In this document: positions 51,380-58,619 of the stretch, piece by piece
How positions within the stretch are numbered: position 1 is the first letter of the stretch
Layout of the letters: the number at the start of each line of letters is the position of its first letter
NCBI GenBank assembly: GCA_016721005.1
Contig: JADKJM010000019.1
Coordinates: 434,001-498,000, forward strand
DNA length: 64,000 bases
DNA from: Flavobacteriales bacterium
Lineage (GTDB): Bacteria; Bacteroidota; Bacteroidia; Flavobacteriales_F; PHOS-HE28
Direction: 5' to 3'
Notes under the pieces: generated by a model
Databases searched by the model: none
What the model saw: the letters and a program-made list of their open reading frames with translations, nothing else
Told to the model about the DNA's origin: nothing
Position numbers and translations under genes: made by a program

Positions 51380-51589
51380 ATGAAGGCGCTCTATATGATC
51401 CTTCGGATCGGCATGCCGATCGTTTATCTCTGTGCGGGATCGGCGTTGCTTCTCACTACCGTGGCGTTGGACATCGTTGTGCGGTATCGTGCGGCCATCG
51501 GCGGGGTGCTGTTGACCTACGGACTGCTTCGGATCGCATTGATCGTGAAAAAGTCCAGGCAGACCCGGGACGCTGATCCGGCAACATGA
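51380..51589 (+). CDS. Small two-helix membrane protein
   Basis: A 69-residue protein (MKALYMILRIGMPIVYLCAG) with two hydrophobic segments at about 9-31 and 37-54 and a basic end (KKSRQTRDADP). No family recognised. The ATG at 51380 opens directly into the first helix. It sits between tonB and the PstS-like lipoprotein, overlapping the latter by four bases (ATGA), so it is probably part of the operon, possibly as an accessory of the transducer. Confidence 0.6.
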   Translation: MKALYMILRIGMPIVYLCAGSALLLTTVALDIVVRYRAAIGGVLLTYGLLRIALIVKKSRQTRDADPAT

Positions 51590-52476
51590 AACTCGTTGGC
51601 ATGATCGCATGGTGTGGTACGGTGCTGCTTGCCGCATGCACCACCAACCCGCCGGATCCCCGATCGGATGATACCCCGACCAAGGGAGACATCCTCGTGT
51701 TGGCCGACGAGGATTTCAGGATCATCCTTGAGTCGGAGAAGTTCGCGTTCGAGAGCATCTATGAGAACGCCAAGGTCCGGATCACCTACCTGCCGGAAGC
51801 GGAATTGCTCAAGCGGATGATGGACGACTCCGTTCGTGTCGTATTCACCACTTGCTTGCCTGGCGCCGAGCAGGAAGCCTACTTCAGGACGCGGAACCTA
51901 TCTCCGGATGTAGTGCCCGTGTTAACGGATGGTATTGCGCTTGTTCAGGGCCTGAAGGCGGCGGACGGTACCATCACCCTCGACCAGCTCCGAGCAAGTA
52001 TTTCAGAGGGGGCACAACCCAGGGCCTTGTTCGATGGCGCCGGGACCGGCGTGGTGCGCAGCTTGGTGGATTCCTTGTTCGCAGGGAATGCCTCGCAAGT
52101 GCGAACCGCAAGCACGATGGCGAACACCGACAGCTTAGTGCGAAGGATCGCGATCGACGACCGATCGGTCGGCCTGCTGTCCTTCGCCCGGATCAGTGAC
52201 CTGGACAACCCTGCATGCAGGGCGCTGCGCGAAGGCCTGACCCTATGTGCCGTGAGTGACACCGGCGCAGCGGTCCTGCCGAACCAGTCCACCTTGGCCG
52301 ATGGTAGTTACCCGCTTCGGCGTACGCTATATGCCTTGCTGGTGGAAGGCCGCTCCGGCCTTGGCACCGGTTTTGTTTCCTTTGTTGCCGGCCATAAAGG
52401 CCAACGGATCATCCTCAAATCCGGCTTGGCCCCGATCAGGGTTCCTGCCCGCAATGTGGAGATCATCAATCGATAG
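51586..52476 (+). CDS. PstS-like phosphate-binding lipoprotein
   Basis: A 296-residue lipoprotein (lipobox VLLAACTT, Cys18) with a type II periplasmic-binding-protein fold: GDILVLADEDFRIILESEKFAFE, VVFTTCLPGAEQEAYFRTRN, VPVLTDGIALV and DGAGTGVVRSLVDSLFAG, the last in the place of the phosphate-binding serine loop. It lacks an ABC permease partner here, so it is unlikely to be part of a Pst transporter. In Bacteroidota, a PstS-like gene is often found directly after tonB with a TPR gene, which is the arrangement here. Confidence 0.83.
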   Translation: MKLVGMIAWCGTVLLAACTTNPPDPRSDDTPTKGDILVLADEDFRIILESEKFAFESIYENAKVRITYLPEAELLKRMMDDSVRVVFTTCLPGAEQEAYFRTRNLSPDVVPVLTDGIALVQGLKAADGTITLDQLRASISEGAQPRALFDGAGTGVVRSLVDSLFAGNASQVRTASTMANTDSLVRRIAIDDRSVGLLSFARISDLDNPACRALREGLTLCAVSDTGAAVLPNQSTLADGSYPLRRTLYALLVEGRSGLGTGFVSFVAGHKGQRIILKSGLAPIRVPARNVEIINR

Positions 52477-52492
52477 GACCGTGAAAGACCGA

Positions 52493-54139
52493 ATGAAGAA
52501 TATCGCAAGCCTGGTCATCGTGCTGCTGCTGTCCATGGGCAGCCAGGCGCAATCCTTGACCGAAGCCATAGGCATGACCAATGGCGAGCGTTTCGCACCT
52601 GCTGCTTTGGTGTTCCGTGGCCTGCTCGCCGCGAGCCCGAAGGATGGCGAGACGTGGTTCTACTACGGCGAGAATTTCTACTACAATGACCAGTTGGATA
52701 GTGCGGAGATGTGCTACCGACGCGGCATCGAGTTCAATCCGCGAAACCCGTTGAGCTACGCTGGTTTGGGCAAGATCCTTTGGAGTAAAGGGGCGAAAGC
52801 CGAAGCCCAAGTGCAATTCCAACAGGCCATCACCGCCGCTACCGATCGCGAAAGCAAATTCTCCAAGAAGCTCCAAGCACAAACCCAGCGGGAAGTCGCC
52901 GAGGGAATGGCCTTCGGTCCAGAAGGGGAACCGATAAAAGCCATGGCGCATATCGATCAAGCCTTGTTGCTGGACCCCAATGATCCTGAATCGTACATCA
53001 TGAAGGGCGACATCCAATTGGAAGCGAACCCGAGCGATGCGACCGGCCCTTTGGTGAATTACAAGCGCGCCATCGACATGGCTCCATCTTCCGCTCGTCC
53101 GGTTGCGAAAAAAGCGCTCATGTACCATCGTGCTGTGAACTACGAAGCAGCGATCGCGGAGTACACCAAGGCCATCGGCCTTGATCCTGCGTTCGCTCCG
53201 GCGTATCGTGGCCGTGCGGAATCGTTCTTCATGAGCCGCAAGTATGATCTGGCCACGGCGGATTACAACACCTACCTCGCACTGAACAAAGGCGACCAAA
53301 GCGCGCGCGTTCGCTATGCCCAGTTCCTCTACTTGGTGAAGAGCTACAAGGAGTCGCTGGCCTTGATCCAGGAGTTGGAGCAGGAAGGCGTGAAGAACAA
53401 CTCTCTAGCGCGACTGAAGGGGTATGACCTGGTGGAACTGAAGGACAGCACCCGTGCAGTGCAAGCCATGGAAGCCTATTTCGCAGTGCAGCCCACGGAT
53501 AAGCTCTTGAGCAGCGATGTACAGTATTACGGTCGTGCCATTGCCTTGCTCGGAAATGATTCTCTTGCCGGAGAGAAGCTCCTCGCTGCCGCGCGCATGA
53601 AGGGAGCGGACCCCGACCTCTTCGCGGAAGCCGGATCGATGTTCCAGCGCGCGCGCTTGTATACGAAGGCCATGGAGGCATACAAGGCGAAAGTGGCAAG
53701 TGGCAAGGTGGCCGTGAATGACTGGTACTATTTGGGAGGCATCGCGTTGCGCGCACAGGCCTACGGAACCGCCGATACCGCTTGGGCGGAGTACATCACC
53801 AAGCAGCCGAACATCTACCAAGGGTATCTCGGCCGGGCGCGTGCGAATGTGGGACTCGACCCGGAGAAGAAGACATGGCAGGCACACACATACTATGAGG
53901 AGGTGACGCGAAGAATGAAACCGGAAGAGGTCACCAAGTCGCCATCGGATGCGGAGGAGGCGTACTTCTACCTTGGTTTCTATCACTTCTATAGCACCAA
54001 GGATCTGACCATGGCGAAGTGCTGGTTCGAGAAGGTGAAGGCCACGAACGCGGGAACGGCCAACACCAAGATCGCGAACGACATGCTTCTCAGCAAGGAC
54101 TTGAAGGACGTGCATACGGGTGCTTGTGAGCTTCCATAG
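52493..54139 (+). CDS. Exported tetratricopeptide-repeat protein
   Basis: A 548-residue protein with a signal peptide (MKNIASLVIVLLLSMGSQAQ) followed by many TPR units, for example WFYYGENFYYNDQLDSAEMCYRRGI, PLSYAGLGKILWSKGAKAEAQVQF and APAYRGRAESFFMSRKYDLATADY. TPR arrays bind other proteins; a periplasmic scaffold for the transducer complex is plausible. The ATG at 52493 is chosen over the longer upstream frame, as it begins the signal peptide. It closes the exb-tonB cluster and is followed by a terminator. Confidence 0.87.
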   Translation: MKNIASLVIVLLLSMGSQAQSLTEAIGMTNGERFAPAALVFRGLLAASPKDGETWFYYGENFYYNDQLDSAEMCYRRGIEFNPRNPLSYAGLGKILWSKGAKAEAQVQFQQAITAATDRESKFSKKLQAQTQREVAEGMAFGPEGEPIKAMAHIDQALLLDPNDPESYIMKGDIQLEANPSDATGPLVNYKRAIDMAPSSARPVAKKALMYHRAVNYEAAIAEYTKAIGLDPAFAPAYRGRAESFFMSRKYDLATADYNTYLALNKGDQSARVRYAQFLYLVKSYKESLALIQELEQEGVKNNSLARLKGYDLVELKDSTRAVQAMEAYFAVQPTDKLLSSDVQYYGRAIALLGNDSLAGEKLLAAARMKGADPDLFAEAGSMFQRARLYTKAMEAYKAKVASGKVAVNDWYYLGGIALRAQAYGTADTAWAEYITKQPNIYQGYLGRARANVGLDPEKKTWQAHTYYEEVTRRMKPEEVTKSPSDAEEAYFYLGFYHFYSTKDLTMAKCWFEKVKATNAGTANTKIANDMLLSKDLKDVHTGACELP

Positions 54140-54160
54140 AACAGGGACTTATCACTGTTG

Positions 54161-54190
54161 AAGAGGGCCGCACGGCCCTCTTCTGCTTTT
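54161..54190 (+). terminator. Rho-independent-type terminator after the TPR gene
   Basis: AAGAGGGCC (54161-54169) and GGCCCTCTT (54174-54182) form a perfect 9-base stem with a four-base loop, followed by CTGCTTTT. It closes the exb-tonB-TPR cluster. Confidence 0.82.
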
Positions 54191-54205
54191 CGCAGGACAG
54201 CCGCG

Positions 54206-54213
54206 TACATTCG
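54206..54213 (+). promoter_or_regulatory. Candidate -7 box for the permease gene
   Basis: TACATTCG, a TAnnTTYG match, five bases before the ATG at 54219; any transcript would be close to leaderless. Confidence 0.3.
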
Positions 54214-54218
54214 ACGGC

Positions 54219-55877
54219 ATGCGTACAAGCCTCTTCCGAAAGAAACCCATTGATACCGTCTCCGGATCGGAAGGAGAGATCCACGGCGGCGACGCGCTTG
54301 GTCGTCACCTCACTGTTCGCGATCTCACCTTCTTCGGGATCGCGGCCATCATCGGTGCGGGCAGTTTCAGCAGCATGGGCCAGGCGTGCTTCAGCGGTGG
54401 GCCGGGCGTGATCATGCTCTTTGTGATCTGCGGGATCGCGTGCGGCTTCACCGCGCTGTGCTACGCGGAGTTCGCGGCGCGCGTCCCCGCGAGCGGAAGC
54501 GCGTACACCTATGCCTATGTGAGCTTCGGGGAGCTCTTCGCGTGGATCATCGGCTGGGCGCTGCTCATGGAGTACAGCATCGGCAACATCTACGTGGCCT
54601 TCAGCTGGAGTGGCTACTTCACCAATTTGCTCGAAGGCTTCGGCTTGCACATGCCGGAATGGTTGTCCACGAACTATCGCAGCGCGCACGCGGCGTTCGA
54701 TGCAGGCACCGCAGGTGAAGGATTGCTCGCATGGAACGCGGCGCCGATGGTCGGCAGCTTGCGCATCATCTTCGATCTGCCCGCTGTGGTCATCAATACG
54801 CTCATCACATGGCTTGTATATGTCGGCGTAAAGGAGAGCCGCAATGTGAGCAACGCCATGGTGATGGTGAAGCTGGCGATCATCGTATTGGTGATCATCG
54901 TGGGCATCACTTACGTCGATATCTCGAACTGGACGCCCTTCATGCCCAACGGCTTCGGTGGCGTAATGGCAGGCGTGAGCGCGGTCTTCTTCGCCTACAT
55001 CGGTTTCGATGCGGTGAGCACATTGGCCGAAGAGAGCAAGGACCCGCAACGCGATCTGCCCCGCGGGATGATCTATTCCCTGGTGATCTGCACCACGGTA
55101 TACATCGCACTGGCCCTCGTCCTCACTGGCATGGTGGATTGGTCCTTACTTGGCGTGAGTGATCCGCTTGCGGAGGTCTTCGAACTGCGCGGGGTGAAGT
55201 GGATGCTCTTCATCGTGAGCATTGGAGCAGTGGTGGCGATGACCAGCGTGCTGCTCGTCTTCCAGATGGGGCAACCGAGGATCTGGATGAGCATGAGCCG
55301 CGATGGCTTACTGCCGAAGCGCTTTTCGAGTATTCACCCGAAGTACAAGACACCCGGCTTCAGTACGATCATGACGGGTCTGGTAGTGGGGGTCCCGATC
55401 TTCTTCACGGACGAGAACTTCATCCTCGACTTCACCAGCATCGCCACGCTCTTTGCTTTCGTGCTGGTTTGTGGTGGGGTGCTCATGCTTCCGCGCCGCG
55501 AAAGGGAAAAGGGGCGCTTCCACCTGCCGCACATGAACAGCCGGTGGACGGCTCCTGTGCTCTACGCGGCATCCTTCGCCGCAGTGCTTGTCTTTGTGCC
55601 CGGCTACTTCACGGATCTACTGGATGTCTCGCACGAGAACGCTCAACAGAACATCTCGTTGCTTGTGTTCTGGCCGTTGGCGCTCATCATCGCTGTATTG
55701 GCGCACGTGAAGGATTGGTCCTTGATCCCAGTGCTTGGCCTCACGTCGTGCTGTTACCTCCTTACCGGCATGGCCGTGAGCAATTGGGCGTGGTTCGCCG
55801 CGTGGTTGATCATCGGGCTGTGCTGCTACTTCGCGTACGGGTACAGGAATAGCAAGCTGGCGCTGAAGCAAGGCTGA
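54219..55877 (+). CDS. APC-family amino acid permease
   Basis: A 552-residue inner-membrane transporter with about 12-14 hydrophobic helices. Helix 1 has the substrate-coordinating FGIAAIIGAGSFSSMGQACF, a variant of the usual GIG motif, and helix 6 has SAVFFAYIGFDAVSTLAEES, the family's FxxxGFD signature; VPASGSAYTYAYVSFGELFAW is the loop-2/helix-3 block. These fit cationic amino-acid or amino-acid/polyamine exchangers, with the N-terminal 35 residues as a cytoplasmic arm. The substrate cannot be read from sequence. It stands alone. Confidence 0.9.
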   Translation: MRTSLFRKKPIDTVSGSEGEIHGGDALGRHLTVRDLTFFGIAAIIGAGSFSSMGQACFSGGPGVIMLFVICGIACGFTALCYAEFAARVPASGSAYTYAYVSFGELFAWIIGWALLMEYSIGNIYVAFSWSGYFTNLLEGFGLHMPEWLSTNYRSAHAAFDAGTAGEGLLAWNAAPMVGSLRIIFDLPAVVINTLITWLVYVGVKESRNVSNAMVMVKLAIIVLVIIVGITYVDISNWTPFMPNGFGGVMAGVSAVFFAYIGFDAVSTLAEESKDPQRDLPRGMIYSLVICTTVYIALALVLTGMVDWSLLGVSDPLAEVFELRGVKWMLFIVSIGAVVAMTSVLLVFQMGQPRIWMSMSRDGLLPKRFSSIHPKYKTPGFSTIMTGLVVGVPIFFTDENFILDFTSIATLFAFVLVCGGVLMLPRREREKGRFHLPHMNSRWTAPVLYAASFAAVLVFVPGYFTDLLDVSHENAQQNISLLVFWPLALIIAVLAHVKDWSLIPVLGLTSCCYLLTGMAVSNWAWFAAWLIIGLCCYFAYGYRNSKLALKQG

Positions 55878-55923
55878 TCGACATCGTCGGTCGGCGATCC
55901 AGCAGAAGGCGAAGGGGGTGATC

Positions 55924-56065
55924 CTACTTCAACAACCCCGGCAATAAGCCAAGCAGCACCACGGCCACCCCGCAGAATGAGAGCACCAGCCAATTCACCA
56001 GCGCCACCAACGTTTTGGGCAATGCGATCGCCACCAGTGCGATGAGTAAGTGGGAGGGGGAGTTG
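55924..56065 (-). pseudogene. Duplicated nuoN 3' end
   Basis: On the minus strand this reads ALVNWLVLSFCGVAVVLLGL and then LPGLLK and a stop, closely matching the end of nuoN (APVNWLVISFCGVAVVLLGL, then MPGLIGA) 1.3 kb away. The plus-strand bases 55930-56008 match 57263-57341 at roughly 85 percent by eye. Upstream of ALVNWL the frame becomes unlike nuoN. It is too short to be functional and lies directly downstream of the toxin gene. Confidence 0.78.
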
Positions 56066-56070
56066 GGGCA

Positions 56071-56382
56071 CTAGCGTCTGCGGCGCATGGTTCGCGCGAC
56101 CCTCCGCCGTGGGTCACGTTTCATGTGGTAAACGCGCATGATTAGCACCACATCGACGACGATCGTGAATACTACGTGAAAAGGGAAGGTCTTCAGCGGG
56201 AATTGCCGATCGGTCCGATTGACCAACGCCGGCCCGCGAGGATTGCTCATGATAAAGGCCACACAATCATCCACCTCTTGCACAAAGCGCAATTCGACGC
56301 CGGGGCTTTTGGACTGATACCACGATGCGGCAGAGAGGATGTCGACTTCGGCCTCACGCCTCAGGTCGAGCCGCCATTTCAT
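56071..56382 (-). CDS. ParE/RelE-superfamily toxin, second copy
   Basis: A 103-residue paralog of the toxin at 30366. LDLRREAEVDILSAASWYQSK gives the N-terminal hairpin, and ALVNRTDRQFPLKTFPFHVVFTI followed by LIMRVYHMKRDPRR gives the strands ending in the arginine-rich tip. The C-terminus RRRVARTMRRRR is unusually basic. It overlaps the antitoxin by four bases. It sits inside the direct repeats, between nuoN and its duplicated tail. Confidence 0.87.
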   Translation of the reverse strand: MKWRLDLRREAEVDILSAASWYQSKSPGVELRFVQEVDDCVAFIMSNPRGPALVNRTDRQFPLKTFPFHVVFTIVVDVVLIMRVYHMKRDPRRRVARTMRRRR

Positions 56383-56609
56383 TTGCGCAGCTTGCGAAGG
56401 ATCCGCTTACGGGCTTCTGGCCAAGGGCTTGAACCACCATCGCCGGACAGATGCTTCGCCCGGATCTCGTCGAGCTCCTTTTGTTGGGCGGCTGATAGAG
56501 CGAAGGATCCCCGATCAAGCAATTCATCCACCGAGTCGATGATACCAGGGTCCTCTGTTCGAAGAATGCGTTCGACGACAGCGATCTTCTTTTCCGCGAG
56601 CTTGCCCAT
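56379..56609 (-). CDS. Antitoxin of the second ParE-type pair
   Basis: A 76-residue charged helical protein (MGKLAEKKIAVVERILRTED, then SAAQQKELDEIRAKHLSGDG) matching the layout of the antitoxin at 30653. Its C-terminus PWPEARKRILRKLRK corresponds to WTEVKRQVLRRRTR there. Four-base overlap with the toxin gene. An exact -7 box lies four bases upstream of the ATG. Confidence 0.78.
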   Translation of the reverse strand: MGKLAEKKIAVVERILRTEDPGIIDSVDELLDRGSFALSAAQQKELDEIRAKHLSGDGGSSPWPEARKRILRKLRK

Positions 56610-56613
56610 AGTT

Positions 56614-56621
56614 CAAATGTA
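56614..56621 (-). promoter_or_regulatory. Candidate -7 box for the second toxin-antitoxin operon
   Basis: The minus strand reads TACATTTG, an exact TAnnTTTG match, four bases before the antitoxin ATG. Like the first pair, which has TACTTTTG 17 bases upstream. Confidence 0.4.
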
Positions 56622-56745
56622 GAGATCCTGAACCACGGGCCGCAGCGCCACCAACGTTGCGGGCAATGCGATAGCCACAAGCGTGGTGAGCAAGTGGGAA
56701 GGGGATCTGAAGCACTGATCCTTGGGCGGACGCGTTGTTCACGGG

Positions 56746-57246
56746 ATGAGATATTTGACCGTCGTCGCGTTCGGGCTTGTTTTTCGATGCCCTGCTCAGG
56801 TCTTCGAGACGAGAGTTGACTCTTCTGGATATGGAAGTGCGGTAGTTGTTCATCCAATTGCGGCAGAGATAGATACGACCGCGCAGTTTGATAGGATCTT
56901 CGGCGGACCGACCGAAGGGGCAATACTGAGCTTCTATCCGAATGGGAATGCTCGTCGTGTCGAAGTGGTCGTGTGGCCTGATGAGGACGGGTGGCCGGAT
57001 CGCGTTGTCATTGAGTGGTTCGAGAGCGGAATGAAGAGTTCCGAACGGATGGATCGGGGCAATGGAACTACCGGATATATCAAGCGCTGGTTCGAGAATG
57101 GGCAACTCAGGTCCTATGTTGAGTTATTGAATGAGAGGATCCATGGACGCGCGCAAGAATGGTCGGAGACAGGCGAACTGCTTCGTGATGAGGTCTACAG
57201 GCAGAGCAAACTGTTGCGAGCCAGGATCAGGGGCTCCAAGCTCTAA
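56746..57246 (+). CDS. Exported YwqK/MORN-repeat protein
   Basis: A 166-residue product with a short N-terminal hydrophobic segment (MRYLTVVAFGLVFRCPAQ) that may be a signal peptide. It has the repeated motif of YwqK-like proteins (Phe/Tyr-x-x-Asn-Gly-x): LSFYPNGNARRVEVVVW, IEWFESGMKSSERM, KRWFENGQLRSYVEL and QEWSETGELLRDEV. Such proteins are often annotated as toxin-antitoxin YwqK-family antitoxins, without firm functional proof. Its base composition looks less GC-rich than its neighbours. It diverges from the toxin-antitoxin pair and ends three bases before the nuoN stop. ATG 56746 is chosen over an in-frame ATG eight codons upstream. Confidence 0.78.
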   Translation: MRYLTVVAFGLVFRCPAQVFETRVDSSGYGSAVVVHPIAAEIDTTAQFDRIFGGPTEGAILSFYPNGNARRVEVVVWPDEDGWPDRVVIEWFESGMKSSERMDRGNGTTGYIKRWFENGQLRSYVELLNERIHGRAQEWSETGELLRDEVYRQSKLLRARIRGSKL

Positions 57247-57249
57247 TTG

Positions 57250-58616
57250 CTACGCCCCGATCAACCCCGGCATCAACCCCAGCAGCACCACCGCCACGCC
57301 GCAGAACGAGATCACGAGCCAGTTCACCGGCGCCACCACCAATTGGGGTCCGCGCTCGCTGGGGGTGAAGGCTTCCCGGATCACCATGACGTAGTAGTAG
57401 ATGCCCACCAGCGCCATCACCACCGCGAAAGCCGTGACGCCCACGTAGCCGGCCTCGATACCCAACGCGAACACGCGATACTTCGCCACGAAGCCGGCCG
57501 TGAGCGGAATCCCTGCGAGGGAAAGCAGGAGCAACATGGTCGCGATGGCCAACCAAGGCGCACTACGGAAAAGCCCTCGGAAGATCCGGATGTTCTCGTC
57601 GCCATTCGCGGCGCGCTTGGCCAGGGTGAGGACCACGAAAAGCCCTACCGTGGCGATAGAGTACGTGGTGAGGTAGTAGTACAACACGCCGGAGGTACGC
57701 TCACTGATCCCGAGGAAAATGATCAGCAGGAAGCCGGTGTGCGCGATGCTCGAATACGCCATCAGGCGCTTGAACTGGGTCTGGCGCAACGCCACGATGT
57801 TGCCGAGGAAGAGTGTGCAGACCGTCACCACCACGAGCATGGTCTGCACCGCGTCCGGTAGATGCATGTATTCGATCAAGCGGTAGAAACCCGCGAACGC
57901 GGCGGTCTTCACCACGGTGCTCATGAAAGCGGTCACGAGTGTTGGGGCGCCTTCGTACACATCGGGGCTCCAGAAGTGGAAGGGCACAGCGGCCACCTTG
58001 AACGCCACACCGACGATGGTGAAGAACAGGCCGAGCAGCATGAGCATGTTGCCTTGCCCGGCGGATGCCGACCGCGGCTTGCACCGTCGCAAGGTCGAAC
58101 GAGGCCGTGCTTCCATAGATCAGACGCGATGCCGAGGAGCAGGAATCCTGAGGCGAAGGATCCTTGCAGGAAGTACTTGAAGGCCGCCTCACCGCTGCGG
58201 AAGCTGTCGCGCTTTCCACCCGCAAGGATGAACAGTGGGATGCTCAGGATCTCGATCCCCAAGAAAAGAACGAGCAGATTGGTGAAGCTCGTGAGCATCA
58301 ACCCGCCGACGAGGGAGAACAACATTAACGCATACTGCTCCGCGACGTTCTCTCGCATCCGGGCATAGTAGTCGATGCCGAACAGGAAGAGGAGCACCGT
58401 AAGCAGGATCAGCGACATGTCGAATGCCATCGCGTAGCCATCGAACTTCAACATGCCTGCGAACAAAGGGCTCTCCACATTCCAACTGCAGAGCAACATG
58501 GTCAACGCTGCGAGCAGTCCGAGTATCCCGACCGGCGCCAACCACTTACGGTTGTCCCCGAAGCCGAGGTACAGCAGCACCACGCCGAGCACGGAGATCA
58601 GGATCAGGGCGCTCAT
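57250..58616 (-). CDS. nuoN: NADH-quinone oxidoreductase subunit N (two frameshifts)
   Basis: A membrane proton-pumping subunit of complex I. The N-terminal part from the ATG at 58616 runs to about 58124 (KYFLQGSFASGFLLLGIA). An extra base there and another at about 58055 shift the frame; correcting them gives LIYGSTASFDLATVQAAVG and then GNMLMLLGLFFTIVGVAFKV, continuing to PVNWLVISFCGVAVVLLGL and the stop at 57250. AAVPFHFWSPDVYEGAPT and FKRLMAYSSIAHTGFLL carry the conserved Lys residues of the antiporter-like fold. Corrected length about 454 residues. Last gene of the nuo cluster. Confidence 0.9.
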
Positions 58617-58619
58617 CGT

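Larger units (their letters stand above)
56001..56714. repeat. Direct repeat flanking the second toxin-antitoxin pair
   Basis: Bases 56001-56070 and 56645-56714 are about 80 percent identical by eye (both begin GCGCCACCAACGTT and share GCAATGCGAT and AAGTGGGA), in the same orientation. They bracket the toxin and antitoxin genes almost exactly. Confidence 0.65.

Noticed and set aside
53229..53756. Minus-strand open frames inside the TPR gene
   Set aside because: Compositionally biased shadows with no family features.
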